Made by a program: the position numbers and the translations under genes. A stretch of DNA of 8,114 bases, taken from contig JACDGC010000141.1 of NCBI GenBank assembly GCA_013815535.1, positions 1 to 8,114 of the forward strand. Direction: 5' to 3'. Shown in pieces: positions 1 to 6,550 of this stretch. How positions within the stretch are numbered: the stretch's first letter is position 1; each line of letters opens with the position of its first letter. The DNA is from Ktedonobacterales bacterium. Lineage in GTDB: Bacteria > Chloroflexota > Ktedonobacteria > Ktedonobacterales > JACDGC01. The notes under the pieces are model-generated. The model was not told the origin of the DNA. It saw only the letters and a program-made list of their open reading frames with translations, and ran no database searches.

Positions 1-31
1 ACACCACCCATCGAGCCGCTTCTTTGCGCGG

Positions 32-817
32 TCAACGAGGCCGCGTGGGGCTGCGCCGCGCCACCTCCTTGCGGACCTGTGCATCGGTCAGCGGCGGGAT
101 GAGCGGGTATCTTTCGGCGGGGAGGCGACCGGCGTTGGCGACATTCGCAGCGGTCAGCGCGACATGCAGGCTCCGTCCGATGAGGGCGGGCCGGATGCGT
201 GACTCGAGGCCGCTCTGTTGCGCAGTGGTGAAGAGTGGTTCGTTGGGCGGCAGGTTCGCCAGGGGACCGGTATACGCCAGCAGGAGGGCGGCATCTGGCT
301 CCCGCAGCGCGATCGGACGGAGCAGCGGCACCCGCAGGTAAGCGCGCCCATCTTTGGTGAAGAGGTCGTTGGTTTGTAGGGCACAGATGGTGGCGCGGGT
401 GATGAGCAGGGCATTGCGCTGGCGTTGGGCCGTGGTCCCCGCGACGGGCGCGGGGGGCAGGTACTGACTGTGCAGCGCGGCGACAATGGCCTCGGCGGTG
501 AGGAGGTGCAGCCAGCGGCGGCCAAACAGTCCCCGGTCCAGCGCATCAAGGAGGAAGAGGCGCAGGGCGCGCAGATCGGCGTGCATCCTGGCGTGGGGTG
601 TCGCGCGAATAAGGTCGCCGGCGGCGAGGAGATCCGCTTCCTGAAGTTTCGTGAGCGGTTGGCGCAAGGGTTTGAGTTGCGCCAAGCGGCGGACGGCCGT
701 GACATAGCGGCGCAGGGTGCGCGCGGATGCGCCGGGCAGTTGCTGCGGCAGACGCGCGGTGGCCCAGGTCGTAATGGCATCATCCCACGGATGGGGCGTG
801 GGGGCGGGAGTGGGCAT
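32..817 (-). CDS. Tyrosine recombinase-like protein lacking a recognisable C-terminal catalytic half
   Basis: About 261 residues. Residues ~25-110 resemble the helical core-binding (SAM-like) domain of XerC/XerD-type integrases, with ARTLRRYVTAVRRLAQL near the start and a run of short helices. Then comes a stretch like the beginning of the catalytic domain: NALLITRATICALQTNDLF matches the box I pattern around the first catalytic Arg, followed by KDGRAYLRVPL, which fits the beta-hairpin. After PPNEPLFTT the usual box II (H-x-x-R) and the nucleophilic Tyr are not visible, and the protein ends in a basic tail. I also read the other two minus frames near the 3' end and saw no H-x-x-R there. It is therefore either a truncated, inactive recombinase or a divergent DNA-binding relative. 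The ATG at 817 is preferred, with a GAGG about 7 bases upstream; a TTG directly before it could also serve. It is transcribed away from its neighbours. Confidence 0.6.
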   Translation of the reverse strand: MPTPAPTPHPWDDAITTWATARLPQQLPGASARTLRRYVTAVRRLAQLKPLRQPLTKLQEADLLAAGDLIRATPHARMHADLRALRLFLLDALDRGLFGRRWLHLLTAEAIVAALHSQYLPPAPVAGTTAQRQRNALLITRATICALQTNDLFTKDGRAYLRVPLLRPIALREPDAALLLAYTGPLANLPPNEPLFTTAQQSGLESRIRPALIGRSLHVALTAANVANAGRLPAERYPLIPPLTDAQVRKEVARRSPTRPR

Positions 818-820
818 CAA

Positions 821-1372
821 TGAACCTCACAGTTTGGCTGGCAGGGCCAGCGATCGGCAACAGGAGCCGGAGCCGTCATCGCCAGCGTACGGGAGGCGCG
901 TGCGGCTGCACGGCGACGAGTGACCCAATTTGGGTGGACATGGACTATTCGTCTCCTCTCTCGTCTATCCGCCCCGGCGGGGGAAAACGGGCAGCGCGAG
1001 AGACCTGTTGCTGGCAATGCGCTGACGGCTGGGCTTTTGGGGCGTTTGCCGCATCAGGACGCCGGAAATGAGGGTGAATGGATGGGGTGGTTCGCTCCCC
1101 AATTTCCTGGTCATCTTCTCAGGTGGTGGGGATCTGTTTTCCTGACATCATGAGCAAGCCATCTTACGGGAGGGTCGACGGTGATTGTGCCAGATCGCAC
1201 CGCCACCAATCACCAGACAGGCCGCTCTTGAATTCTCGGCCCAGCGCGCATCTGTGCTGGCCCGCATGGCCTCAGTCACCGACCCGGCGGGAACGTGTCG
1301 TCCTGGTAAGACTTTCGTGAGCTATCGCTGGTACACTCTAAGACAGGGTATTCTCCTCAGGAAAGGTCATGT
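821..1372. other. Intergenic stretch without a supported gene
   Basis: These roughly 550 bases separate two divergently transcribed genes, so they should hold both promoters. Several short open frames occur on both strands. None has a convincing ribosome site together with a recognisable protein, and their composition looks like random GC-rich translation. A small GC hairpin (CCGCC/GGCGG at 969-980) has no T-tract. I see no RNA gene. Confidence 0.5.
1329..1337 (+). promoter_or_regulatory. Possible extended -10 promoter element for the phosphorylase-DoxX pair
   Basis: TG-g-TACACT at 1329-1337 resembles an extended -10 box and lies 36 bases before the start codon at 1373. I see no good -35 box at normal spacing. 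This is a weak call based on motif appearance alone. Confidence 0.2.
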
Positions 1373-2194
1373 ATGGCTGACGAACCCCCTCCCCCTTTGC
1401 TGGCTCCCCGTGATTATGCCGCACCTTCGGTCTTTACCGTGGCGCATCTGCTCGCAGGGGCGCGCGCCCAGAAGCACCTCCCCAGCGCCATGGTGCCGCC
1501 CATCTGCCTCTTCGATCCCGATGGCGATCTGGTCGAGTACCTACGCCAGACTGGGCAATCTATCCCGGATGCCACCTGGGCGTGCTATCACACCACCCTG
1601 GATCGCTTCGCCCATGCGGGACACCCCTATGGTATTGTCGGGCGGGTGGTGGGGGCCCCTTTCGCAGTGATGGTCGCTGAGGAACTCTTCGCCTCGGGGT
1701 GCGAGCTGCTGATCAGTATCACTTCTGCTGGACAGATCGTGCCGCTGGCCGATCCCCCCTATTTCGTCCTCATCGAGGAGGCGCTGCGCGACGAGGGCAC
1801 GAGCTATCACTATCTGCCCCCCGCTGCCTTTAGCGCCATCTCCCCCGCACTCCGTGCCGCATTGCGCGCGGAATGGCGGCAGGCGCAGCACCCGCTGCGC
1901 TTCGGGCGGAGTTGGACGACGGATGCCCCCTTTCGCGAGACCGCCCCCCTCATCACCCAGGCGCACGCCCTGGGCATTGCTGCGGTGGAGATGGAAGCCG
2001 CCGCCCTCTATGCCCTGGCGATGGTGCAGCACCGCGCCATCATCTGTTTCGCCCATATCACGAACCAACTGGGCCAGGGCGACGCCGAATTCGAGAAAGG
2101 GCAGGCGAACGGCAGCCTCGCCATGTTGGCGATCATCGCCGAAACGACCCGGATCTGGCACGCGGCGCAGGCCGCAGAAAGCGAGTACCCATGA
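1373..2194 (+). CDS. Nucleoside phosphorylase family protein
   Basis: 273 residues, close to the usual length of the PNP/UDP phosphorylase superfamily. These enzymes cleave nucleosides with phosphate into free base and ribose-1-phosphate in the cytoplasm. Signature elements are in order: a phosphate-side loop ISITSAGQI (~115-122), the segment RDEGTSYHY (~139-147), TTDAPFRET (~182-190), and the ribose-binding VEMEAAALYA (~205-214), whose Glu-Met-Glu is typical of the superfamily. The ATG at 1373 has AGGAAAGG six bases upstream; an ATG at 1369 is out of frame. The substrate (uridine, purine nucleoside or other) cannot be read from the sequence. Its stop overlaps the next gene's start as ATGA (2191-2194), so the two are probably co-transcribed and translationally coupled. 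The gene looks intact. Confidence 0.85.
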   Translation: MADEPPPPLLAPRDYAAPSVFTVAHLLAGARAQKHLPSAMVPPICLFDPDGDLVEYLRQTGQSIPDATWACYHTTLDRFAHAGHPYGIVGRVVGAPFAVMVAEELFASGCELLISITSAGQIVPLADPPYFVLIEEALRDEGTSYHYLPPAAFSAISPALRAALRAEWRQAQHPLRFGRSWTTDAPFRETAPLITQAHALGIAAVEMEAAALYALAMVQHRAIICFAHITNQLGQGDAEFEKGQANGSLAMLAIIAETTRIWHAAQAAESEYP

Positions 2195-2778
2195 GCACAC
2201 GATCGATGTCGCTTCCCCCTCTCTCGCTCCAAAACCTGGGAGCTGCGCTCACCACCACCGCGCGGGCGGCGGGGCTGAGCGGGACGGGTCTGGCCGTCAT
2301 CCGCATCCTGACCGGCTATCTCTGGTACACCCAGCTGAGTTGGAAAGTGCCCTGGACGATGGCAGGCGCCCATGCCTTGCATGGCTACATCGTCACCGAG
2401 AGCAAATACGCAGGCTTCGCTCCGTATCGGGGCTTCATCAGCCAGGTCATCCTGCCGCATTTCACCCTGGTCTCCTACCTCACCTATTTCACGGAAATGG
2501 CGCTCGCCATCAGCCTGATTCTGGGGGTGTTCACGCGACTTGGTGGGCTCGTTGGCACGGTGTGGGCGACGCAACTCTACCTGGGGTTAGCCATCGCGCC
2601 GGGGGAATGGTACTGGACCTATGGTATGCTGGTGTTGATTAACGCTGTCGCCTGGGTGGCGGCCACTGGGCGCTGGTGGGGCGTCGATCAATGGCTCCGT
2701 CCGCGCGTGACGCATGTGATGCAAACGGGGTCGCCCCGCCGCCAGGCTATCGCCCAGTGGGTGCAGCGGGCGACGTAA
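2191..2778 (+). CDS. DoxX/DoxD-like small integral membrane protein
   Basis: 195 residues. A polar N-terminus (~1-30) is followed by about four hydrophobic segments: ~33-52 (AVIRILTGYLWYTQLSW region), ~91-114, ~116-136 and ~140-160. A basic cytoplasmic-type tail follows. The first segment with its R-x-L-x-G-Y-L-W motif, the Y-x-T-x-x-x-E-M-x-L-A-I-S-L-I-L-G segment, and a loop with GEWYWTYGMLVLINA fit the DoxX/thiosulfate:quinone oxidoreductase small-subunit (DoxD) group. Those proteins sit in the inner membrane and some donate electrons to quinone, but many relatives are uncharacterised, so I claim the family only. The start is the ATG inside the ATGA overlap with the phosphorylase stop. The same frame is open further upstream, but that part runs antiphase through the conserved phosphorylase and is not credible coding sequence. 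Confidence 0.8.
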   Translation: MSTRSMSLPPLSLQNLGAALTTTARAAGLSGTGLAVIRILTGYLWYTQLSWKVPWTMAGAHALHGYIVTESKYAGFAPYRGFISQVILPHFTLVSYLTYFTEMALAISLILGVFTRLGGLVGTVWATQLYLGLAIAPGEWYWTYGMLVLINAVAWVAATGRWWGVDQWLRPRVTHVMQTGSPRRQAIAQWVQRAT

Positions 2779-2875
2779 ATCAGCGCATCCCCGGAACGCG
2801 CGATCAAGGCGAGATGAGGCGAGCACTCGCGCGCCTACGCATTGGTTCGTCGTCGCGCCCCGCCCTGGCTGGGGG

Positions 2876-3824
2876 TCATCCTTTGTGGTCGGTTGGCGAG
2901 GTGGGGTAGTGCAACTGGGCCGCACGAATCATCAGGTAGCGTTGTTCGAGCACGCCCGCGACAGCGCCGCCGCCCGCAGGTAAGCGGCGTGGGCAGCAAC
3001 GCTATCGCCAGTTTGCTCGAGCAGGTGGGCACGCACCGCTGCGAGGCGATGGGTGTGCGCCATCCGGTCGTCGGCGTCAAGCGTGCCCAGCAGGGCCAGC
3101 CCAATCCTCGGACCATGCACCATAGCCAGGGCGACCGCGCGGCTGAGGGTGACCATCGGTCCCGGTGCCACCTGGTCGAGCACCGCGTACAGCGCCAGGA
3201 TCTGAGGCCAGTCGGTATCCTCGGCCGTCGGGGCCTCGTCATGAACGGCGGCGATCGCTGCCTGGAGTTGGTACGGGCCAACCGGCACGGTCCCGAGCGT
3301 GTGGGTGATCAGCGCCACCCCCTCGGCGATCGCAGCGGCGTCCCAGCGCTCCCGGCGTTGTTCGGCAGGGGTACCAGTGTGCCAGCGGCATCTGTCCTGG
3401 CCGCCCGGCGGGCGTCGGTCAGCAGCATCAGTGCGAGCAGCCCCGCCACTTCACCATCATCTGGCAGCACGTGATGCAGGAGACGAGTGAGCCGAGTCGC
3501 CTCGGCTGTGAGATCCGCATGGTGCAGCAGCGGCCCGGAACTGGTGGTGTACCCTTCGTTGAAGATGAGGTAGAGCACGTGCAGCACCACGCCGAGTCGC
3601 TCGGCAGGCTCGGGCGGCAGGTCGAACCGGGCCCCGGCGTTCTTAATGCGCTGCTTCGCCCGACTGATGCGCTGCGCCATCGTCGCTGTGGGTACCAGAA
3701 AGGCAGCGGCGATCTCCGCAGTCGTCAGGCCGCCAACGGAGCGTAGGGTGAGCGCGAGTTGCGACGGGGGCGACAGCACGGGATGGCAGCAGAGGAAGAG
3801 CAGCGCGGAAGGTGGCGCGATCAC
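2876..3824 (-). pseudogene. ECF sigma factor (SigJ/ECF42 type), N-terminally truncated, two -1 frameshifts
   Basis: The sigma-4 region is clear at the start: LLFLCCHPVLSPPSQLALTL, then GGLTTAEIAAAFLVP and TMAQRISRAKQRI. Next is the ECF42-type C-terminal extension with LYLIFNEGYTTSSG and, in a second frame, VGPYQLQAAIAAVHDEAP. The sigma-2 region that should precede it (about 100 residues, -10 recognition and core binding) is missing. The reading frame begins at a GTG that overlaps the stop of the upstream CoA-disulfide reductase remnant (GTGA). Near 3366 a base appears to be missing: frame 1 reads LVPL then noise to a stop at 3309, whereas the next frame reads AEQRRERWDAAAIAEG and continues into the family sequence. 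Near 2948 a second -1 shift is needed; the current frame stops at 2932 but a third frame reads EQRYLMIRAAQLHY, the expected C-terminal block, and ends at 2876. Functional sigma activity is unlikely unless the shifts are sequencing errors, and even then the N-terminus is absent. Confidence 0.8.
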
Positions 3825-4936
3825 ACCAACACAACATGCTCAGCGAGCGCGGTCAAGATGCCGCCACTCAGGTTCCATGCAGCGAACCGATGTAACCGCA
3901 GCAATCGGGTGGCATAGTGCGCCCGTTGACCCACCCAGCAGTAGACCCAGAGGGGACGCAACGGGTCCAATTCCGCTAATTGCTCACGGATCTGTCCCAA
4001 GGGAATATTGATGGCCCCCTGCGGGTGGCCTTCGGCGAATTCGTGTGGTTCTCGCACATCCAGCAGGAGCGCCGTGTGCAGTTGGTTCACCGCTTCCCAT
4101 TGCACGAGCGGCGCATCACCCCGCAGCGCATTCGCCGCGATCATCCCGGCCATGTTGACGGGATCTTTGGCGGCCCCATACTGGGGGGCATAGCAAAGTT
4201 CCGCTTCCTCCAGATCATAGACTGTGCCCCCCAATTGCTGGGCCATGGCGATGACATCGATGCGGCGCACCACGCCCGCTTCGCCGACGGCCTGCGCGCC
4301 GAGGATGCGCGCATCGGCGGGATCGAAGAGGAGTTTCAGGTGCAGCGTCTGGGCACCGGGATAATAGCCGACATGCTGCGTCGGATGCAGATACACTTTG
4401 TCATAGGTCAGTTGCGTCCGCTGGAGCGTCTTTTCGTCGGCTCCGGTGGCCGCGAGCGTCAGCCCCAATACGCCACAGACCGCCGTGCCCTGCACGCTGC
4501 GGAACGTGGTGGTTCGCCCGAAGATGGCATCGGCGGCCAGGCGACCCTGGCGGTTGGCAGGACCCGCCAGCGGCAGGAGCGTCCATTCCGCGGTGGTGTC
4601 ATCATGCACCTCGACCGCATCCCCCACCGCCCAGATATGGGGGTCACTGGTACGCATCTGCTGGTCCACGCGAATACCCTTGCGCGCGCCAATCGCCAGG
4701 TCAGCGGCCTGCGCCAGCGCGATCTCGGGCCGAACGCCAATGGCCAGGATGACGAGATCGCCGGTGAGACTGATGCCCGTTGCAGTCGCGACGCTAAGAT
4801 GTCCCGCCAGGTCATGAGTGAACCCGGTGACGGCGGTGTTGATATGGAGAGCGATCCCGTGGTCACGGAGCCGGGCATGGACATGGTCCATCATTTCAGG
4901 ATCGAAGGGGGCCATCACCTGCGGTAATGCTTCGAC
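3821..4936 (-). pseudogene. CoA-disulfide reductase with fused rhodanese domain, 5' part lost at a MITE-like insertion
   Basis: An uninterrupted frame covers the C-terminal two thirds of a pyridine-nucleotide disulfide reductase. Numbering from the GTG at 4918: APFDPEMMDHVHARLRDHGI at the start, LVILAIGVRPEIALA (~55-69), the second FAD-contacting motif HIWAVGDAVEV (~93-103), a dimerisation domain (~133-265) ending in YGAAKDPVNMAGMIAANAL, and a rhodanese domain (~271-365) with LLLDVREPHEFAEGHPQGA and the persulfide-forming Cys327 in YCWVGQR. Family members are about 550 residues. Missing are the N-terminal FAD GxGxxG, the redox-active Cys and the first NAD(P)H-binding strand, some 175-180 residues. 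Coding similarity runs right to the edge of the mobile element: the codons before APFDPE read V-E-A-L-P-Q-V-M, and the Val codon shares its first base with the element's CTAG. An in-frame TGA lies just upstream inside the element. No ribosome site precedes the GTG or ATG, so expression is doubtful. A free-standing C-terminal protein is possible but unlikely. Confidence 0.85.
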
Positions 4937-5033
4937 TAGTGGTCAGATCACTTTGCTTTTCGACGTCTCGAACGTACCCTTCTCTGAAGGAATGGCAGCG
5001 AAATGAGCGAAATCGCTCTCGTCTGACCACTAG
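4936..5033 (+). mobile_element. MITE-like element, copy A
   Basis: 98 bases from CTAG to CTAG, with a 12-bp terminal inverted repeat: CTAGTGGTCAGA at the left and TCTGACCACTAG at the right. There is no coding capacity. The 92-bp core (4939-5030) matches the reverse complement of 6456-6547 with no gaps and five or so mismatches. An internal hairpin is visible (GAGCG 5005-5009 with CGCTC 5014-5018). CTAG or its central TA at both ends could be a target-site duplication, as in IS630/Tc1-mariner-type elements that favour CTAG and duplicate TA; family assignment is inference, as no transposase is present. The left end interrupts the CoA-disulfide reductase gene and the right end forms the stop codon of the AHSA1 gene. 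Confidence 0.8.
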
Positions 5034-5434
5034 CGGTGATGGCTAAAGTAGTCTTTCATGGGATCAAAATAGTTCTCTTGCCATCCCACCTCTTGATAGC
5101 TCGTCTGCTCTTCAGGTACCTGCGTATGGTGAATGATCACCCATGTACCCATGCTGTCAGGGGTGCCCTCAAAGAGCACCTCAATCTGTGAATCACCATC
5201 ATTCGCCGAATAATCGGTGGTGCGCCATGATTGCACTATGCGCCGAAATGGCTCTAACTCAAGGTTGACCCCGGCGATATATCCATCCCATGCAGTAAAT
5301 TGGCCGCCTACTTCACTTGCCATCAGCGCCGAACCACCGGTCATCGCGCTATGTTCGGCGCTATCAAGCCATGCCGTATAGATGCGTTTAGGCAAAGCAG
5401 GGATGACATCCGCGACCGTGAAATCGTAACTCAT
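5030..5434 (-). CDS. AHSA1-type SRPBCC domain protein
   Basis: 134 residues, the usual size of a single-domain AHSA1/SRPBCC (START-like helix-grip) protein. These bind hydrophobic ligands or act as chaperone cofactors or stress proteins; the ligand here is unknown. Family landmarks in order: DFTVADVIPALPKRIYTAWL (~4-23), an HSAMTGG segment (~28-34), EVGGQFTAWDGYIAGVNLEL (~41-60), RRIVQSWRTTDY, and the C-terminal GWQENYFDPMKDYF helix. The ATG at 5434 has a strong Shine-Dalgarno (AAAGGAGA, 5441-5448) six bases away, so the longer frame upstream to 5551 is not used. The stop codon TAG (5030-5032) belongs to the CTAG end of MITE copy A. The conserved core is complete, so the gene is probably functional. 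GC content is lower than in the outer flanks. Confidence 0.88.
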   Translation of the reverse strand: MSYDFTVADVIPALPKRIYTAWLDSAEHSAMTGGSALMASEVGGQFTAWDGYIAGVNLELEPFRRIVQSWRTTDYSANDGDSQIEVLFEGTPDSMGTWVIIHHTQVPEEQTSYQEVGWQENYFDPMKDYFSHHR

Positions 5435-5440
5435 ATGGGG

Positions 5441-5448
5441 TCTCCTTT
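5441..5448 (-). promoter_or_regulatory. Ribosome binding site deciding the AHSA1 start
   Basis: AAAGGAGA on the minus strand, six bases before the ATG at 5434. It fixes the start and rules out the in-frame extension upstream. Confidence 0.8.
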
Positions 5449-5528
5449 GATTGAATTTTCTGTTGTTCATTGGAATACGTTGGTTGCAGTTCTCAGATTT
5501 CCCATCAAGCAAACACCGTCTCTCAGAG

Positions 5529-5560
5529 GGGGGAATCGACTCTCTTATCAAAATTCCCCC
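5529..5560. repeat. 8-bp inverted repeat between the two cassette genes
   Basis: GGGGGAAT (5529-5536) and ATTCCCCC (5553-5560) form a perfect 8-bp inverted repeat with a 16-base spacer. It lies between the stop of the 221-residue gene (5645) and the start of the AHSA1 gene (5434), both on the minus strand. It could be an operator for the AHSA1 gene or a weak terminator or attenuator of the upstream gene. There is no T-tract typical of an intrinsic terminator. Confidence 0.35.
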
Positions 5561-5644
5561 TTCTCGACGACTATGCTGACGCGAGTTCCACCGTCATATG
5601 GACTATCGGGCGAATTTTCCAGTTGTCACTTGGTTCGGGATACG

Positions 5645-6310
5645 CTACCACTCAATCCAATCCCCTTCAGGTCGTTGCAAGACCCATGTGGTGATGCCGG
5701 TCAACACAGCCTCAAAAGCGGGCATGAAGGTCGGCTCACCATACACCGTACTCATCCCTTCTAGGTCGGTCCATACGTCAATACCCATGACTTCTCGTGC
5801 TTCAGCGGAACCCGGCGCTGCCAACCGGACAAACATCTCATGGCTTTGGAGTCCATTACGATGGGCAGCGAGCATGCGCGGTTGCCAGATCGCGTTCATC
5901 GCCGTGCGTGCTTCCTCTATGGAGGTTGCGGTCCCACGAAGGACACTGACATAACGCTCTTTTGCGCCGAGTGGAGCATTGAGGTGATAGGCATTAAACT
6001 CTTCCGCAGATTGCCACACCACTGGCTCATAAGCGGAAAACAGGGTAGTGGCACCTGCTTGCACTTGTGGATCAGCAAAGAACTGCTGTAGTCCCTCTGC
6101 GCTCACCCATTGATCGATGAACATCAACTCCCCATTCCACCCTGCCGCAGGCACAAAGACTAAATGGCTAAAATCGCCGAGTGCCTGTGCCCCTGCGACC
6201 CCTTGCGGATCTCCCGCAGTGGCATTGTGGGTCTGTCGTGCTGCTTCGCGGGTGGTGGCATTGACTCGCCCAAAATTGGTGAATGTCACCAATGGCGGAT
6301 TCATTGGCAT
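5645..6310 (-). CDS. Uncharacterised protein of two internal repeats, probably a tandem dimeric alpha/beta-barrel fold
   Basis: 221 residues, no signal peptide or membrane segment. I do not know a function. Two halves can be aligned by eye. Repeat 1 (~21-99) has EAARQTHNA, LGDFSHLVFVPAAG, MFIDQWVSAEGLQQFFADP and EPVVW. Repeat 2 (~131-210) has EEARTAMNA, GLQSHEMFVRLAAPG, MGIDVWTDLEGMSTVYGEP and TTWV. The pattern beta-strand, [IM]D-x-W-x-(S/D)-x-EG(L/M) and a following helix recalls antibiotic-biosynthesis-monooxygenase-like or EthD-like ferredoxin folds; this is inference. The ATG at 6310 is chosen because GTAGGAA (6316-6322) lies five bases upstream. An ATG at 6343 in the same frame has no ribosome site. 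The gene lies within the AT-richer cassette, 210 bases upstream of the AHSA1 gene on the same strand, and appears intact. Confidence 0.75.
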   Translation of the reverse strand: MPMNPPLVTFTNFGRVNATTREAARQTHNATAGDPQGVAGAQALGDFSHLVFVPAAGWNGELMFIDQWVSAEGLQQFFADPQVQAGATTLFSAYEPVVWQSAEEFNAYHLNAPLGAKERYVSVLRGTATSIEEARTAMNAIWQPRMLAAHRNGLQSHEMFVRLAAPGSAEAREVMGIDVWTDLEGMSTVYGEPTFMPAFEAVLTGITTWVLQRPEGDWIEW

Positions 6311-6315
6311 GAATG

Positions 6316-6322
6316 TTCCTAC
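6316..6322 (-). promoter_or_regulatory. Ribosome binding site deciding the start of the 221-residue protein
   Basis: GTAGGAA on the minus strand, five bases before the ATG at 6310. It favours this start over the in-frame ATG at 6343. Confidence 0.6.
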
Positions 6323-6347
6323 TTTCGCGAACACGCTGAACATGATG

Positions 6348-6368
6348 TGCTGCGAGAGCTTCGCAGCA
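6348..6368. promoter_or_regulatory. Perfect hairpin/operator-like palindrome upstream of the 221-residue gene
   Basis: TGCTGCGA (6348-6355), spacer GAGCT, TCGCAGCA (6361-6368): a perfect 8-bp stem with a five-base loop, 37 bases before the start codon at 6310. It could be a repressor binding site or an RNA hairpin in the leader. No T-tract follows on either strand, so it is not a typical terminator. Confidence 0.45.
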
Positions 6369-6452
6369 TCTTACCCACGATTGACCATATGCCAGATCGA
6401 CACCAAAGAAGCAGTTTAAAAGGCGATCTCGCTGCATCGATAAAAGAAGGAA

Positions 6453-6550
6453 TTCGTGGTCAGAGCAGAGCGATTTCGCTCATTTCGCTGCCATTCCTTC
6501 AGAGATGGGTACGTTCGAGACGTCGAAAGGCAAAGCGATCTGACCACTAG
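6453..6550 (-). mobile_element. MITE-like element, copy B (inverted relative to copy A)
   Basis: The reverse complement of this stretch matches copy A across the 92-bp core (6456-6547) without gaps. Differences are about five substitutions, including a swapped CG/GC pair near one end. The outer end keeps CTAG (6547-6550). At the inner end GTGGTCAGA is preserved but CTA is replaced by TTC, so only one side has the CTAG. No coding capacity. It directly abuts the truncated gene tail at 6551 and faces copy A across about 1.4 kb. Confidence 0.8.

Noticed and set aside
24..823. Open frames on the plus strand across the recombinase-like gene
   Set aside because: Gly/Arg/Ala-rich antisense translations with no ribosome site or domain; shadows of the minus-strand gene.
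969..980. CCGCC-CC-GGCGG hairpin as a terminator
   Set aside because: Loop of two bases and no following T-tract.
820..1320. Several short frames on both strands in the 552-base gap
   Set aside because: Low-complexity random-looking translations, none with both a good start region and a recognisable protein.
1873..2190. Upstream extension of the DoxX-like frame
   Set aside because: It lies antiphase inside the conserved phosphorylase; the ATG at 2191 in the ATGA overlap is the natural start and the hydrophobic protein begins there.
2819..2830. GCGAG-CA-CTCGC palindrome between the convergent genes as a terminator
   Set aside because: Short stem, two-base loop and no T-run; expected by chance in DNA of this GC content.
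3980..4927. Long plus-strand frame of 315 codons opposite the reductase remnant
   Set aside because: Its mirror strand carries clear reductase and rhodanese motifs; this is a GC-rich antisense shadow.
5435..5551. Longer N-terminus for the AHSA1 protein
   Set aside because: The strong Shine-Dalgarno sits inside this extension, directly before the ATG at 5434, and family proteins start there.
4936..6550. Simple composite insertion into the CoA-disulfide reductase gene
   Set aside because: The missing N-terminal part should then lie right of element B, but 6551 onwards shows an unrelated plus-strand gene.
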